Assembly (NCBI GenBank): GCA_020633515.1
Contig: JACKDM010000007.1
Coordinates: 1-64,000, forward strand
DNA length: 64,000 nt
Direction of reading: 5' to 3'
DNA from: Myxococcales bacterium
GTDB lineage: Bacteria; Myxococcota; Bradymonadia; UBA7976; UBA1532
The notes under the pieces were generated by a model. That model worked only from the letters and a program-made list of their open reading frames with translations. It was not told where the DNA came from and searched no databases. The translations under genes and the position numbers were made by a program. How positions within the stretch are numbered: position 1 is the stretch's first letter; each line of letters opens with the position of its first letter. This document shows, in pieces, positions 18,752 through 27,812 of the stretch.

Positions 18752-20113
18752 ATGCCGATCAATCGACGCGACTTCCTGTGGCGCACGGGCCTCGCGGCGG
18801 GTGCGCTGACCCTGGGCGGCGGCCTCTTCGGGCGGGTCGCCCGCGCGGCCGGCGAGAACGACCACTACTTCGTCTTCGCCTACTTCGAAGGCGGCTGGGA
18901 CATCCTGCTCTCGCTCGATCCCCGCGACCCGCGCGAGTTCACCGACGCGGTCGTGCGCGAGACCGGCATCCAGCCCGGCTACGGGCTCCTGCCACCCCAA
19001 TACAGCCGCGCCCCGATCGACGCCGGCCCGTTCACGCTCGGCCCCTGCGTCGGCGAGCTCGCCGCGCTCGCCGATCACTTCAGCGTGGTGCGCGGCATCG
19101 ACATGTCGACGCTCACCCACGAGGTCGGCCGCCGCTACTTCATCACCGGCCAGCGCCCGTCGGGGCTCACCGCCCGCGGCTCCTCGGTCGCCACCCTCGC
19201 GACCGCCGCCGTCGGATCGGACCGCCCCGTCCCGCACCTCGCCCACCTCGTCGAGAACTACAACGCCGACCAGCCCCCGTTCGCCGCCGCGCTCCCCGTC
19301 GCCTCGGTCGACCACCTGCAGTACATCCTGCAGGAGAACCTCGGCATCCCCACCGCGATCCCGGCCAACGTCAAGGGCGCGCTCGGCGCCTACTGGCAGC
19401 AGCAGGGCGAGCAGTGCGACCCCGACCGCGGCGCCGGCGTCGGCGCGCTCGCCGACATCTACCGCGACAACCGCGCCCGCGCCCGGCAGGTCGTCACCAG
19501 CCAGCTCCACCGCAGCTTTCAGTTCAACGCCGCCGAGACCGCCGCCGTGCGCCGCCACTACGGCTTCGGCGAGGGCCAGCTCGAGACGCCCTACGGCCGC
19601 GCCGCGCTCGCCGCGCAAGCGCTCAAGACCGGCCTCAGCCGCGTCGTCAGCGTCGCGCTCTCCATCGGCCTCGACACCCACGACGGCACCTGGGCCGCCC
19701 AGCACAGCACCAATCTCCAGATGGGCTTCGACGCGCTCGCCCGCCTCATCCGCGACCTGCGCGACAGCGAAGCGCCCGGCGGCGGCTCGCTCTACGACAA
19801 GACCACCATCGTCGTCTTCTCGGAGTTCGCCCGCACCCCGCGCCTCAACGAGCGCCAGGGCCGCGACCACCACCTCGCCAACTGCGCGCTCCTCGCCGGC
19901 GGCGGGATCCGCGGCGGCCGCGTCGTCGGCCGCACCAGCGACCGCGCGATGGGACCCGAGACCATCGACCTCCAGAGCGGGCAGGCCGATCCGAACGGCG
20001 AAGCGCTCAAGCCCGAGCACGTCCTCGCCACCGCGCTCGCCGCCGGCGGCATCGACCCGGTCGCCGCGCTCCGCGTCGGCCCGATCCCCACCCTGCTCGA
20101 CCTCGGGCTCTGA
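18752..20113 (+). CDS. Tat-exported DUF1501 protein
   Basis: 453 aa protein of the DUF1501 family, related in fold to sulfatases/alkaline phosphatases. A twin-arginine signal opens it (NRRDFLWRTGLAAGALTLGG). Family marks include YFEGGWDILLSLDPRDPREF, RGIDMSTLTHEVGRRYFITG, LDTHDGTWAAQHSTNLQMG and VVFSEFARTPRLNERQGRDHH, the last three bearing likely metal-binding Asp/His residues. It is the third gene of the operon and the only one with a folded-export signal. Partnering with the DUF1588-like protein is known from other phyla, but the substrate is not known. Confidence 0.85.
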   Translation: MPINRRDFLWRTGLAAGALTLGGGLFGRVARAAGENDHYFVFAYFEGGWDILLSLDPRDPREFTDAVVRETGIQPGYGLLPPQYSRAPIDAGPFTLGPCVGELAALADHFSVVRGIDMSTLTHEVGRRYFITGQRPSGLTARGSSVATLATAAVGSDRPVPHLAHLVENYNADQPPFAAALPVASVDHLQYILQENLGIPTAIPANVKGALGAYWQQQGEQCDPDRGAGVGALADIYRDNRARARQVVTSQLHRSFQFNAAETAAVRRHYGFGEGQLETPYGRAALAAQALKTGLSRVVSVALSIGLDTHDGTWAAQHSTNLQMGFDALARLIRDLRDSEAPGGGSLYDKTTIVVFSEFARTPRLNERQGRDHHLANCALLAGGGIRGGRVVGRTSDRAMGPETIDLQSGQADPNGEALKPEHVLATALAAGGIDPVAALRVGPIPTLLDLGL

Positions 20114-20184
20114 GGCCCGCGAACGGCGCCGCGAGCCGCGCGCGGGGCGTTTCTCCGTCACCGGGCAGAGATCGAACCCATCCC

Positions 20185-20197
20185 CATGTTAAACATG
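20185..20197. promoter_or_regulatory. Perfect 13-base palindrome upstream of the S41 protease gene
   Basis: CATGTT-A-AACATG, an AT-rich perfect dyad 45 bases before the ATG at 20242, in otherwise GC-rich sequence. Its size suits a dimeric repressor or activator site. No regulator in the window obviously matches. Confidence 0.45.
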
Positions 20198-20241
20198 CCG
20201 ATGCGCCCTCGACTCGACTCCACACCCGAGACAGGACCACG

Positions 20242-22287
20242 ATGAACACCACCCTGCCCCGCCTCGCGTCGGGCCTCCTCGCGCTGCTGCTCGCGGTCCC
20301 CGCGGCCCACGCGGCGCCCCCCGAGGCCCCCCGCGCCGACAGCCCGCTCATCTGCTGGACCCTGCCCAGCCTGATGAACCGCTACCTCGAGAACCACGTC
20401 AGCCACCGCACCACCGACGCCGAGATCGACAAGCGCGTCGTCGAGCTCCTCGCCGAGCGCATCGACGGCAGCAAGTCGCTGCTCACCGAGGCGCAGTACG
20501 ACGAGCTCACGAAGCGCATCGCCCGCATGGTCGACGACGTGCGCCGCGGCAACTGCGAGCAGTTCGACTGGCTCAAGACGCAGCAGCTCGCCTGGCACAA
20601 GGAGATGGAGGACTTCGTCCGCCAGACCCTCTCCGTGCCCGGCCTCCAGGTCGACCCCACCCTCGAGCTCGTCGTCGACCCCGAAGACCGCCCGCGCCCC
20701 AAGACCGAGGCCGAGCGCGCCGCGCTGCGCACCCGGCTGCTGCACTTCCAGCTCGCCAACTACGTGCGCGGCGGCACCGCCCTCGACGAAGCCAAGAAGC
20801 GCCTCATCCACCGCTACGAGCTCGTCACCCGCCGCGTCGCCGAGCAGACCGACGCCGACCTCTACACCGACTTCCTCAACGCCTTCGCCAACGCGCTCGA
20901 CCCGCACAGCACCTACTTCTCCGCCGACATGCTCGAAGACTTCCGCATCTCGATGGACCTCTCGCTCGAGGGCATCGGCGCGGTGCTGCAGAGCCGCGAC
21001 GGCTACACCACCATCCAGGAGATCGTGCCCGGCGGCGCCGCCGAGCGGCAGGGCGGGCTCAAGACCAAGGACAAGATCATCGCCGTCTCGCAGGGCGAGA
21101 AGGGCGAGCCCGTCGACGTCATCGACATGGCGCTGCGCGACGTCGTGCGCCTCATCCGCGGCAAGAAGGGCACCAAGGTCAAGCTCACGGTGCTGCGCCA
21201 GGGCGAGAAGACCGAGAGCCACGACTTCGTGATCGTGCGCGACAAGATCGACTTGAAGGAGCAGGCCGCCAAGCTCCGCTGGGAAGAGGTCGAGCGCGAC
21301 GGCCGCAAGCTGAACTTCGCGGTGATCGACCTGCCCTCGTTCTACGGCGGCGGCCGCGAGGCCGGCGGGCGCGACGCGGTGCGCGACATGCGCAAGCTCC
21401 TCAAGCAGGCCCGCGACAAGAAGGCCGACGGCGTGCTCCTCGACCTCTCGCGCAACGGCGGCGGGCTCTTGCAGGGCGCCGTCGACATCGCCGGCCTCTT
21501 CCTGCGCGAAGGCCCGATGGTCGGCATCGACGGCCCGGCGACGCCCTCGCAGATCCTCGAAGACACCGACGAAGACGTGCAGTGGTCCGGCCCGCTCGTC
21601 GTGCTCACCTCGAAGGGCAGCGCGTCGGCCTCCGAGATCGTCGCCGGCGCGCTCAAGGACTACCGCCGCGCGGTGATCGTCGGCGACAGCCAGACCTTCG
21701 GCAAAGGCTCGGTGCAGAACATCGTCAACCTCCCGCAAGGCTTCGGCGCGCTCAAGGTGACGACCGCGATGTTCTTCCGCCCCGGCGGCGACTCGACCCA
21801 GAGCCGCGGCGTGCCCGCCGACATCGTCCTGCCCTCGGTCTTCGACCACAAGGACATCGGCGAGGAGAGCCAGCCCTACGCGCTCCCGACCCGCTCCATC
21901 AAGCCGTTCCGCGGCGAAGCCGTGCAGGGCGAGGACGCCGCGAGCCGCTGGCAGCCGGTCACCGACGCGCTCGTGCAGGCGCTCGCCGCCCGCTCCAAGG
22001 CCCGGGTGGTCGCTTCGGAGGCGTTCGGCGAGATCCGCGAGAAGATCGCGAAGCGCGAGGCCAACGAGGGCAAGCCGATGAAGATCGCCGAGCTGCTCGA
22101 AGAGAGCGACGACGACGAAGCCGGCGACGGCGAAGGCGAAGCCGGCGCCGCGAAGGCGCCCGAAGACGAGACCAAGAAGGACGAGCTGAGCCCGCAGGCG
22201 CTCGAAGCGATCCAGATCCTCGCCGACCTCTCGGTGGGCGTCGACGGCGTCACCGCCGCCCGCGCCCCGCTCGCGCCGAAGCCCTGA
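20242..22287 (+). CDS. Carboxy-terminal processing protease, S41 family (Prc/Tsp-like)
   Basis: Periplasmic serine protease with a Ser-Lys dyad, 681 aa. A Sec signal (1-24) is followed by an N-terminal helical region, a Tsp-type signature (ALDPHSTYFSADMLEDF), a PDZ domain (about 235-330; LEGIGAVLQSRDGYTTIQEI) and the S41 core (about 345-540). By alignment with the Prc motif, the nucleophile should be Ser462 in GSASASEIV and the general base Lys488 in TFGKGSVQ. The tail holds an acidic Glu/Asp/Ala stretch (about 620-645). Substrates of this type include lipoproteins and murein hydrolases. A palindrome (20185-20197) precedes it. Confidence 0.93.
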   Translation: MNTTLPRLASGLLALLLAVPAAHAAPPEAPRADSPLICWTLPSLMNRYLENHVSHRTTDAEIDKRVVELLAERIDGSKSLLTEAQYDELTKRIARMVDDVRRGNCEQFDWLKTQQLAWHKEMEDFVRQTLSVPGLQVDPTLELVVDPEDRPRPKTEAERAALRTRLLHFQLANYVRGGTALDEAKKRLIHRYELVTRRVAEQTDADLYTDFLNAFANALDPHSTYFSADMLEDFRISMDLSLEGIGAVLQSRDGYTTIQEIVPGGAAERQGGLKTKDKIIAVSQGEKGEPVDVIDMALRDVVRLIRGKKGTKVKLTVLRQGEKTESHDFVIVRDKIDLKEQAAKLRWEEVERDGRKLNFAVIDLPSFYGGGREAGGRDAVRDMRKLLKQARDKKADGVLLDLSRNGGGLLQGAVDIAGLFLREGPMVGIDGPATPSQILEDTDEDVQWSGPLVVLTSKGSASASEIVAGALKDYRRAVIVGDSQTFGKGSVQNIVNLPQGFGALKVTTAMFFRPGGDSTQSRGVPADIVLPSVFDHKDIGEESQPYALPTRSIKPFRGEAVQGEDAASRWQPVTDALVQALAARSKARVVASEAFGEIREKIAKREANEGKPMKIAELLEESDDDEAGDGEGEAGAAKAPEDETKKDELSPQALEAIQILADLSVGVDGVTAARAPLAPKP

Positions 22288-22386
22288 TCCCCCGGCGCCG
22301 GGCGGCGCGCCGCACCGCGCCGCGCGAGCCTGACCCGCCGCGCCGCCAGCGCTGGGCGCGCGCCGCGCCCGCGCGACCTCACCACG

Positions 22387-22462
22387 GAAATTCGAGCCGC
22401 CCCCGCCCGCCTCCCCGCTCGCGTCCGCGCGCGCCACCCCCCGAATCACGAAAATTCGAGCC
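22387..22462. repeat. Two direct AAATTCGAGCC repeats in the gap before the AgmX-like gene
   Basis: GAAATTCGAGCC (22387-22398) and GAAAATTCGAGCC (22450-22462) lie 64 bases apart in the 298-base gap between the protease and AgmX-like genes. The second also forms CGAAT-7-ATTCG (22442-22458). The rest of the gap is GC-rich hairpin-prone sequence with no gene seen. Confidence 0.45.
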
Positions 22463-22585
22463 TCCCGGGAACAGCCCCCGCCGCGCCCTGTCGCACGGCG
22501 CGAATCCAGACATCACCGCAGCCCCGCCGCCCGCGCCCTCCCCGCGCGGCGCGAAGGCGGCCGCCGTGCGCCCGAGGAGGCCCCC

Positions 22586-23887
22586 ATGTCCGCGCTCGCG
22601 CTCGAAGTCATCGTCACCTGGCACGGCACCGTGCTCGACGTGCGCCACCTCGCCCCCGGCGCGTGTTTCACCGTCGGCCCCGACGGCGCCGATCTCACCC
22701 TGCCCCACCCCGCGCTCACCGCCGACAGCCCGCACACCCTCGCCACCGTCGACGCCGGCCACGCCCGCCTCGACCTGCCCGCCGGCCTCGACGCCGCGGT
22801 GCTCATCGACGGCCGCGTCGACCCCGTCACCCGCCCCGGCGGCCTCCGGCTCCTGCCCGGCCACCGCGCCCGCGTCGCGATCGGCGACGCCGCCGTGTTG
22901 TTCGCGCTCGTGCCCGTCGAGGCCGCGCCGCCGCCGGCGCGGGTCGAGCTGATCGACCGCGGCGGCCGCCGCGCGATGGCCCTCGCCGCGGCGCTGCACG
23001 CGGCGGTGCTCGCGGTCGCGTTCTCGTTCCCGGTCGTGGCCGAAGCCATCAAGCTCGACCCGATCGACGAGCGGTGGCTGAGCGCCGACTTCGGGTTCAA
23101 CCCCGAGCAGTCCAAGCCCGAGGACCTCTTCGCCGACCTCCCCGTCGCCGACACCCCCGCCGGCGACAGCGGCGGCGACGGCCCGTCCGAGCTCGCCGTG
23201 CCCCGCCCCCGCACCCCGGCGCCCACCGGCGGCGACGCCCCGAGCGTCGAGGCCCGCAAGGCCACCGCCCGCGCCGCCGCCGACGAGATGCGCCGCGTCC
23301 TCGACGACGCCTTCGGCGACGCCGATCCGCTCGGCGCCGAGGCCCACGCCGCGCTCGGCAACATGTTCGGCGGCCAGGACGGCCACGCCGAGGCGCTCGG
23401 CGGCGTCTTCCGCCCCGGCATGGGCGGCACCGGGATCGCGCCCGGCGCCGGCGGCGGCCCCTCGGTCGGCGTCGCGATGCGCACCCGCGGCCGCGGCACC
23501 GAGCCCGGTTATGGCCGCCCCGACGGCAAGATCCCCGGCCGCGAGACGCAGAAGCCCGTCGTCGTCATGCGCGAGCCCGCCGAGGTCATCGGCGGCCTCG
23601 ACCGCGAGGAGATCGCGCGCGTCGTCCGCCGCCACCGCGACGCGGTGCGGCACTGCTACGAGCGCGAATTGCAGTCCCGGCCCGACCTCGAAGGCAAGGT
23701 GGTGATGCGCTTCGTCGTCGGCGGCAACGGCGCGGTGCTCGCCGCCAAGGCCGCCGAGTCGACGCTCGCCGATCCGACCGTCGAAGCCTGCCTCGCCCGC
23801 CAGATCCAGACCTGGCAGTTCCCCGCGGTGCAAGGCGGCGGCGTCGTCGTGGTGCGCTACCCGTTCCTGTTCCGCGCCGGCCGCTGA
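22586..23887 (+). CDS. AgmX/PglI C-terminal domain protein (TonB-like) with FHA-like N-terminus
   Basis: 433 aa. Residues about 1-115 form a beta-rich region reminiscent of an FHA-type fold but without a clear phosphothreonine site. One hydrophobic helix follows (about 133-150; MALAAALHAAVLAVAFSFPVV). Then comes a long Gly/Pro/Ala-rich linker (about 165-320) and a C-terminal AgmX/PglI domain (about 335-430; VVRRHRDAVRHCYERELQSRPDLEGKV), related to TonB C-termini. AgmX and PglI are known from myxobacterial gliding motility, but such domains are widespread. ATG preceded by GAGGAGG. It is convergent with the GNAT gene, 8 bases apart. Confidence 0.82.
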   Translation: MSALALEVIVTWHGTVLDVRHLAPGACFTVGPDGADLTLPHPALTADSPHTLATVDAGHARLDLPAGLDAAVLIDGRVDPVTRPGGLRLLPGHRARVAIGDAAVLFALVPVEAAPPPARVELIDRGGRRAMALAAALHAAVLAVAFSFPVVAEAIKLDPIDERWLSADFGFNPEQSKPEDLFADLPVADTPAGDSGGDGPSELAVPRPRTPAPTGGDAPSVEARKATARAAADEMRRVLDDAFGDADPLGAEAHAALGNMFGGQDGHAEALGGVFRPGMGGTGIAPGAGGGPSVGVAMRTRGRGTEPGYGRPDGKIPGRETQKPVVVMREPAEVIGGLDREEIARVVRRHRDAVRHCYERELQSRPDLEGKVVMRFVVGGNGAVLAAKAAESTLADPTVEACLARQIQTWQFPAVQGGGVVVVRYPFLFRAGR

Positions 23888-23895
23888 TCCGCGGA

Positions 23896-24432
23896 TCAGC
23901 CCGCCGGGCTCGGGGGCACCGGGCCGACCACCTTGTAGAAGAACGTCGACGCGCAGCTCGTGCCGTCCGGCCACAGCGCGTAGTGCGGGATGACCCCCAC
24001 CCGCTGCCAGCCCGCGCGCGCGTACATCGCCTCCGCCGGGCTCCCCGTCGCCGTGTCGAGCACCAGCAGCGAGCGCCCCGCCCGCCGCGCCTCGTCCTCG
24101 ATCGCCGCCAGCAGCGCGCGCCCGATCCCGCGCCTCTGCGCCGCCGGCGCCACCTGCATCTTCGCCACGTCACCCCGGTGCGGCTGGTTGTCGGGCAGCG
24201 CGAGCACGAGCTGCACCGTGCCCACGAGCGCGCCGTCGGCCTCGGCGACGAGCACCACCCGCTCCCCGCGCTCGGCGGACGCGAGCAGGCCCGACCAGAA
24301 GACCGTCGCCCGCGCCCGGCCCGGCGCGGCCAGGAAGCCCACCGACGCGCCGGCGCCGACGATCGCTTCGAGCAGCGTCACGAGCCCGGCGAGGTCCTCC
24401 CGGGTCGCGCGGCGGATCACGGGTGCGGTCAC
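23896..24432 (-). CDS. GNAT-family N-acetyltransferase
   Basis: 178 aa acetyl-CoA-dependent acyltransferase. The GNAT core is visible: VAEADGALVGTVQLVL (beta strands), the acetyl-CoA loop QVAPAAQRRGIGRALLAAIE (Q/RxxGxG/A variant RRGIGRA) and the C-terminal LDTATGSPAEAMYARAGWQRVG. GTG start with GGAGG upstream. The closest look-alikes are small-molecule or drug-inactivating acetyltransferases, but the acceptor cannot be read. It is divergent from the next plus-strand gene. Confidence 0.88.
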   Translation of the reverse strand: MTAPVIRRATREDLAGLVTLLEAIVGAGASVGFLAAPGRARATVFWSGLLASAERGERVVLVAEADGALVGTVQLVLALPDNQPHRGDVAKMQVAPAAQRRGIGRALLAAIEDEARRAGRSLLVLDTATGSPAEAMYARAGWQRVGVIPHYALWPDGTSCASTFFYKVVGPVPPSPAG

Positions 24433-24560
24433 GGCGCCTCCTCCTCGACGACGGCCCGGATCATCCGCCGAACCCCGCCCGGTGGGAAGCGCGGTGACCC
24501 GTTGTGATCGGGCCCCGCCGAGGTCGCCGCGCCGGCCGGATCGGAGGTATGCTCCCGCCG

Positions 24561-24944
24561 ATGCGCCGCTCCGCCCTCGCCCTGCTCGCCCTGCTCGCGC
24601 CCGCCTGCGAGAGCACCGCGCTCAGCCTGAGCGATCCGAGCGAGCAGACCATCACCTTCGAGCCGCAGTACATCTCGGGCGTCGGCGAGGAGATCACGGT
24701 GACGCTGCGCTTCGACGGGCTCGAAGACGCGGCGCCGTGCAGCAGCGAGCGGGCGTGCGTGCTCGTCGACTACGCGCTCGGCGACGGGCTCGGGCTCGGC
24801 GACGTGGTCTTCGTCACCAACTTCGAGCTGCGCTTCGAGCTGGCCTTGTTCCGCGGCGCGACCGAGGGGCTGCGCGAGCTCGCGTTCACCGTGCGCAACG
24901 ACTACGGCACCTTCGCGGTCGGCGGCGAGTTCTACGTCTTCTGA
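24561..24944 (+). CDS. Small predicted lipoprotein/secreted protein
   Basis: 127 aa of unknown function. The chosen ATG opens a signal-like stretch (RRSALALLALLAPACES) with a Cys in roughly lipobox position, although Pro at -2 is atypical. The remainder is beta-rich (EQTITFEPQYISGVGEEITV; ELRELAFTVRNDYGTFAVGG). A GGAGG lies 13 bases upstream of this ATG and too close to the alternative ATG at 24549. Its stop overlaps the start of the next gene (TGATG), so the two are translationally coupled. Confidence 0.72.
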   Translation: MRRSALALLALLAPACESTALSLSDPSEQTITFEPQYISGVGEEITVTLRFDGLEDAAPCSSERACVLVDYALGDGLGLGDVVFVTNFELRFELALFRGATEGLRELAFTVRNDYGTFAVGGEFYVF

Positions 24945-25750
24945 TGCTCGCCCTCGCCCTGCTCGCGCCCGCTCTGCTCGCTTCTGCCGCGCCGGCCGAG
25001 GTCGCGCTCGACGCGGCGATCGCGTGTTACGCCGAGCTCGACTACGCCTGCGCCGACGCCCGGCTCGCCGAGGCGCTCGGCGGCGAGCTGCCCCGCGCGC
25101 GGCGGGTCGAGGCGCACACCTACGAGGCGCTGCTCGCGCTCGCCTGGCGCGACACGATCCGGGCCCGCCGAGCGGTGCAGGCGCTGCTCGCGCTCGACCC
25201 GAGCCACGACCCGGGGCCGGTGCCGCCGCCGCTCGCGCGCATGTTCGAAGAGGAGCGCCCCAAGCCACCGCCGCCGCCGGCGCCGTTCGTGCGGGTCGAC
25301 GCGACGCGGCTCGTGCTGTGGGGCAACGACGCGACGCAGTGGACCGAGGGGCTCGGCGTCGAGCTCGGCGGCGGCGTGATCGTGGGGCGGGACTGGCTCT
25401 TCGAAGCGACGGTGGCCTACACCGATCACGCGCCGCTGCTGACGACGCTCGACGGCCTGACGCTGTGGCACGGCACGATCGGCGCCGCGCGGCGCTTCGC
25501 GCTCGGGCCGCTCCGGCTCTCGGCGGGGGTCGCGCTCGGCGTCGCCCACGTCGAGGTCGAGGGCGCGCTCGGCGACGACGCCTACGCGGCCTTCGCCGCC
25601 GCGCTCCCGGTCGACCTGAGCTGGCCGATCGGGCGCGGCCTCGGCGTCGGCGTCCGCGTCGCGCCGCTGTTGTTGACCACCACCACCGGTGACCGCGCCG
25701 CCGCGTCGTATATACTCCCGCTCATGGCCGGCCTCCGCTACGGCGACTGA
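24944..25750 (+). CDS. Exported protein with TPR-like N-terminus and beta-barrel-like C-terminus
   Basis: 268 aa, no family recognised. A Sec signal (1-20) precedes a helical repeat region (about 20-90; AIACYAELDYACADARLAEALG) and a Pro-rich spacer (EERPKPPPPPAPFV). The C-terminal half has alternating strands with aromatic ends (LWGNDATQWTEGLGVELGGG; WLFEATVAYTDHAPLLTTLDG; MAGLRYGD), as in small outer-membrane barrels. It overlaps the upstream gene by one base. A sorting or assembly accessory in the outer envelope is plausible but not shown. Confidence 0.75.
   Translation: MLALALLAPALLASAAPAEVALDAAIACYAELDYACADARLAEALGGELPRARRVEAHTYEALLALAWRDTIRARRAVQALLALDPSHDPGPVPPPLARMFEEERPKPPPPPAPFVRVDATRLVLWGNDATQWTEGLGVELGGGVIVGRDWLFEATVAYTDHAPLLTTLDGLTLWHGTIGAARRFALGPLRLSAGVALGVAHVEVEGALGDDAYAAFAAALPVDLSWPIGRGLGVGVRVAPLLLTTTTGDRAAASYILPLMAGLRYGD
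25689..25716 (+). promoter_or_regulatory. Candidate promoter of the FHA-sigma54 activator gene
   Basis: GTGACC (25689-25694), 16 bases, then TATACT (25711-25716), inside the 3' end of the preceding gene. The TATACT stands out as AT-rich. It would start transcription about 50 bases before the TTG start codon. Confidence 0.45.
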
Positions 25751-25774
25751 GGCACCGTCACCCCTGGAGGCCCC

Positions 25775-27685
25775 TTGCCGCTGACCCTGCTCGTCGAAGA
25801 CGGAACCGACGACCGCCCCCGCACCCTCGGCGGCGCGGTCATCACCCTCGGCCGGGTGCCGGGCAACGACGTGGTGGTGCAGGACGCCCGCGTCTCCTCG
25901 CGCCACGGCCGCCTCGTCCGCCGCGGCGAGGGCTACGCCTACGAAGACCTCGGCAGCCGCAACGGATCGCTCGTCGAGCGCGCCGGCGAGCAGACGGTCG
26001 CGGCACCCCACGAGCCGCGCGCGGTGCGCGCCGGTGACCGGCTCCTGCTCGGCGACCTCGTCTCGCCGGTGGTGGTGCGCATCCTCGACGCGCCCGCGAC
26101 CGGCGGCGACGCCTGGGCCGGCGGCACGGTCATCGCCCGCCGCTCGGTCGCCGACGTGCCCGCGCTCGAACAGGAGGCCCGCCCCGAGACCCTGCGCGCG
26201 CTCTTCGTGCTGCTGCGCGACCTGAGCGGCCAGACCGACCCCGACCGGGTGATGGAGCGCATCGCCGACGCGATCTTCGAGCGCTTCCCCCACGCCTGCG
26301 CGGTGACGGTGATGATGCGCGACCCGCAGGAGCAGTGGGTCGCCGAGTGCGCCCGCACCCGCGGCCGCGGCGAGGCCGAGGCGGTCCCGTCGAGCACGCT
26401 CCTCCAGCGCGCCGTCGAGAGCCGCGAGGTCGTCGCCTACATCCCCGGCGCCGAGACCGGCCCCGAGAGCGTCGCCGGGCTCGCGGGCTCGGTGCTCGTC
26501 CCGCTCCTCGCCGGCGAAGAAGCCATCGGCGTGCTGCACGTCGACAGCCGGAGCCGCCCGTTCGGCGGCGAAGACCTCGCCTGGCTCACCATCGCCGCCA
26601 CCCACCTCGCCGCCGCGCTCGTCTCCGCCCGCCGCTTCCGCACCCTCAGCCGCGCCACCGACGCGCTCCGCGCCGAGAACGACGCGCTCCGCAACGCCGC
26701 CGCCATGCCCCGCCCGATCGTCGGCCGCAGCCCCGCGCTCAACCGCGCGCTGCGCCAGCTCGAGCGCGTCGGCCGCACCCAGACCACGGTGCTCGTGCTC
26801 GGCGAGACCGGCACCGGCAAGGAGCTCGCCGCCCGCTACATCCACGCCCACAGCCGCCGCGCCGAGCAGGTCTTCGCCCCGATCAACTGCGGCGCGCTGC
26901 CCGAGGAGCTGCTCAACAGCGAGCTCTTCGGCCACCGCAAGGGCGCCTTCACCGGCGCCGATCGCGACCGCAAGGGGCTCTTCGAAGCCGCCGACGGGGG
27001 CACCGTCTTCCTCGACGAGATCGGCGAGGTCACGCCCGCGGTGCAGGTGCGGCTGTTGCGGGTGTTGCAGGAGCGCGAGGTGCAGCCGGTCGGCGCGCGG
27101 GCGCCGATCAAGGTCGACGTGCGCATCATCGCCGCGACCAACCGCGACCTGCGCGCCGAGGTCGACGCCGGGCGCTTCCGCGAGGACCTCTACTACCGGC
27201 TCGCCGTCTTCCCCGTCGAGCTGCCGCCGCTGCGCGAGCGCGAAGGCGACGTCGAGCTCCTCGCCGAGAAGTTCCGCGAGAGCGCCTGCGCCCGGCACGA
27301 CGCCTGGGTCAACGGCTTCACCGACGAGGCGATGCGGGCGCTCGTCCGCTACGCGTGGCCGGGCAACGTGCGGCAGCTCGAGCACGAGATCGAGCGGGCG
27401 GTGATCCTCGCCTCACCCGGCGGGTTGATCGGGCGCGAGGAGCTCTCGGCGCACGTCGCCGGCGAGCGCAGCCAGCCGCGGGAGACCAGCCAGTCCAGCG
27501 ACGACAGCCTCGGCGCGCTGCCGAGCGGCGAGCTCAAGGACGTGATGGCGATCCTCGAGGAGCGCTTCATCCGCCGCTGCCTCGCCGAGCATGGCGGCAA
27601 CCGCACCCGCGCCGCCGAGGCGCTCGGGATCAGCCGTCAGGCATTGCAAGCGAAGCTCGCCCGCTGGCGGGAGCGCGACGACTGA
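25775..27685 (+). CDS. FHA-GAF sigma54-dependent transcriptional activator
   Basis: Enhancer-binding protein of 636 aa. Order: FHA domain (about 5-100; [24 protein letters not shown]), GAF (about 150-295), AAA+ sigma54-interaction domain (about 315-545) with Walker A GETGTGKE from residue 343, the GAFTGA loop from residue 390 and FLDEIGE, then a Fis-type HTH (about 595-630; [16 protein letters not shown]). All parts needed to activate sigma54 RNA polymerase are present. FHA domains bind phosphothreonine, so input from Ser/Thr kinases is likely, and two kinase-like genes lie in this window. TTG start with CTGGAGG upstream. Confidence 0.93.
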   Translation: MPLTLLVEDGTDDRPRTLGGAVITLGRVPGNDVVVQDARVSSRHGRLVRRGEGYAYEDLGSRNGSLVERAGEQTVAAPHEPRAVRAGDRLLLGDLVSPVVVRILDAPATGGDAWAGGTVIARRSVADVPALEQEARPETLRALFVLLRDLSGQTDPDRVMERIADAIFERFPHACAVTVMMRDPQEQWVAECARTRGRGEAEAVPSSTLLQRAVESREVVAYIPGAETGPESVAGLAGSVLVPLLAGEEAIGVLHVDSRSRPFGGEDLAWLTIAATHLAAALVSARRFRTLSRATDALRAENDALRNAAAMPRPIVGRSPALNRALRQLERVGRTQTTVLVLGETGTGKELAARYIHAHSRRAEQVFAPINCGALPEELLNSELFGHRKGAFTGADRDRKGLFEAADGGTVFLDEIGEVTPAVQVRLLRVLQEREVQPVGARAPIKVDVRIIAATNRDLRAEVDAGRFREDLYYRLAVFPVELPPLREREGDVELLAEKFRESACARHDAWVNGFTDEAMRALVRYAWPGNVRQLEHEIERAVILASPGGLIGREELSAHVAGERSQPRETSQSSDDSLGALPSGELKDVMAILEERFIRRCLAEHGGNRTRAAEALGISRQALQAKLARWRERDD

Positions 27686-27687
27686 CG

Positions 27688-27708
27688 GGCGGCCGAGCTC
27701 CGGCCGCC
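27688..27708 (+). terminator. Strong GC hairpin just after the sigma54 activator stop codon
   Basis: GGCGGCCG-AGCTC-CGGCCGCC, a perfect 8-base stem beginning 2 bases after the stop. There is no T-run, so it may be a Rho-assisted or RNA-stabilising hairpin rather than a classic intrinsic terminator. Confidence 0.45.
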
Positions 27709-27812
27709 GGCCGGCCCGATGGCGGCGTCGCGCGCTCGACCGACCGTCGTTCCCGCGTTTGTCTGTGCGCGAACCCTGCCCGTGAACCGCCGCGGCCCTC
27801 TTCAGCGCCCGG

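Noticed and set aside
24548..24553. TATGCT as a promoter of the 127-aa protein gene
   Set aside because: It lies only 7 bases before the ATG, has no -35 partner, and overlaps the GGAGG ribosome-binding region.
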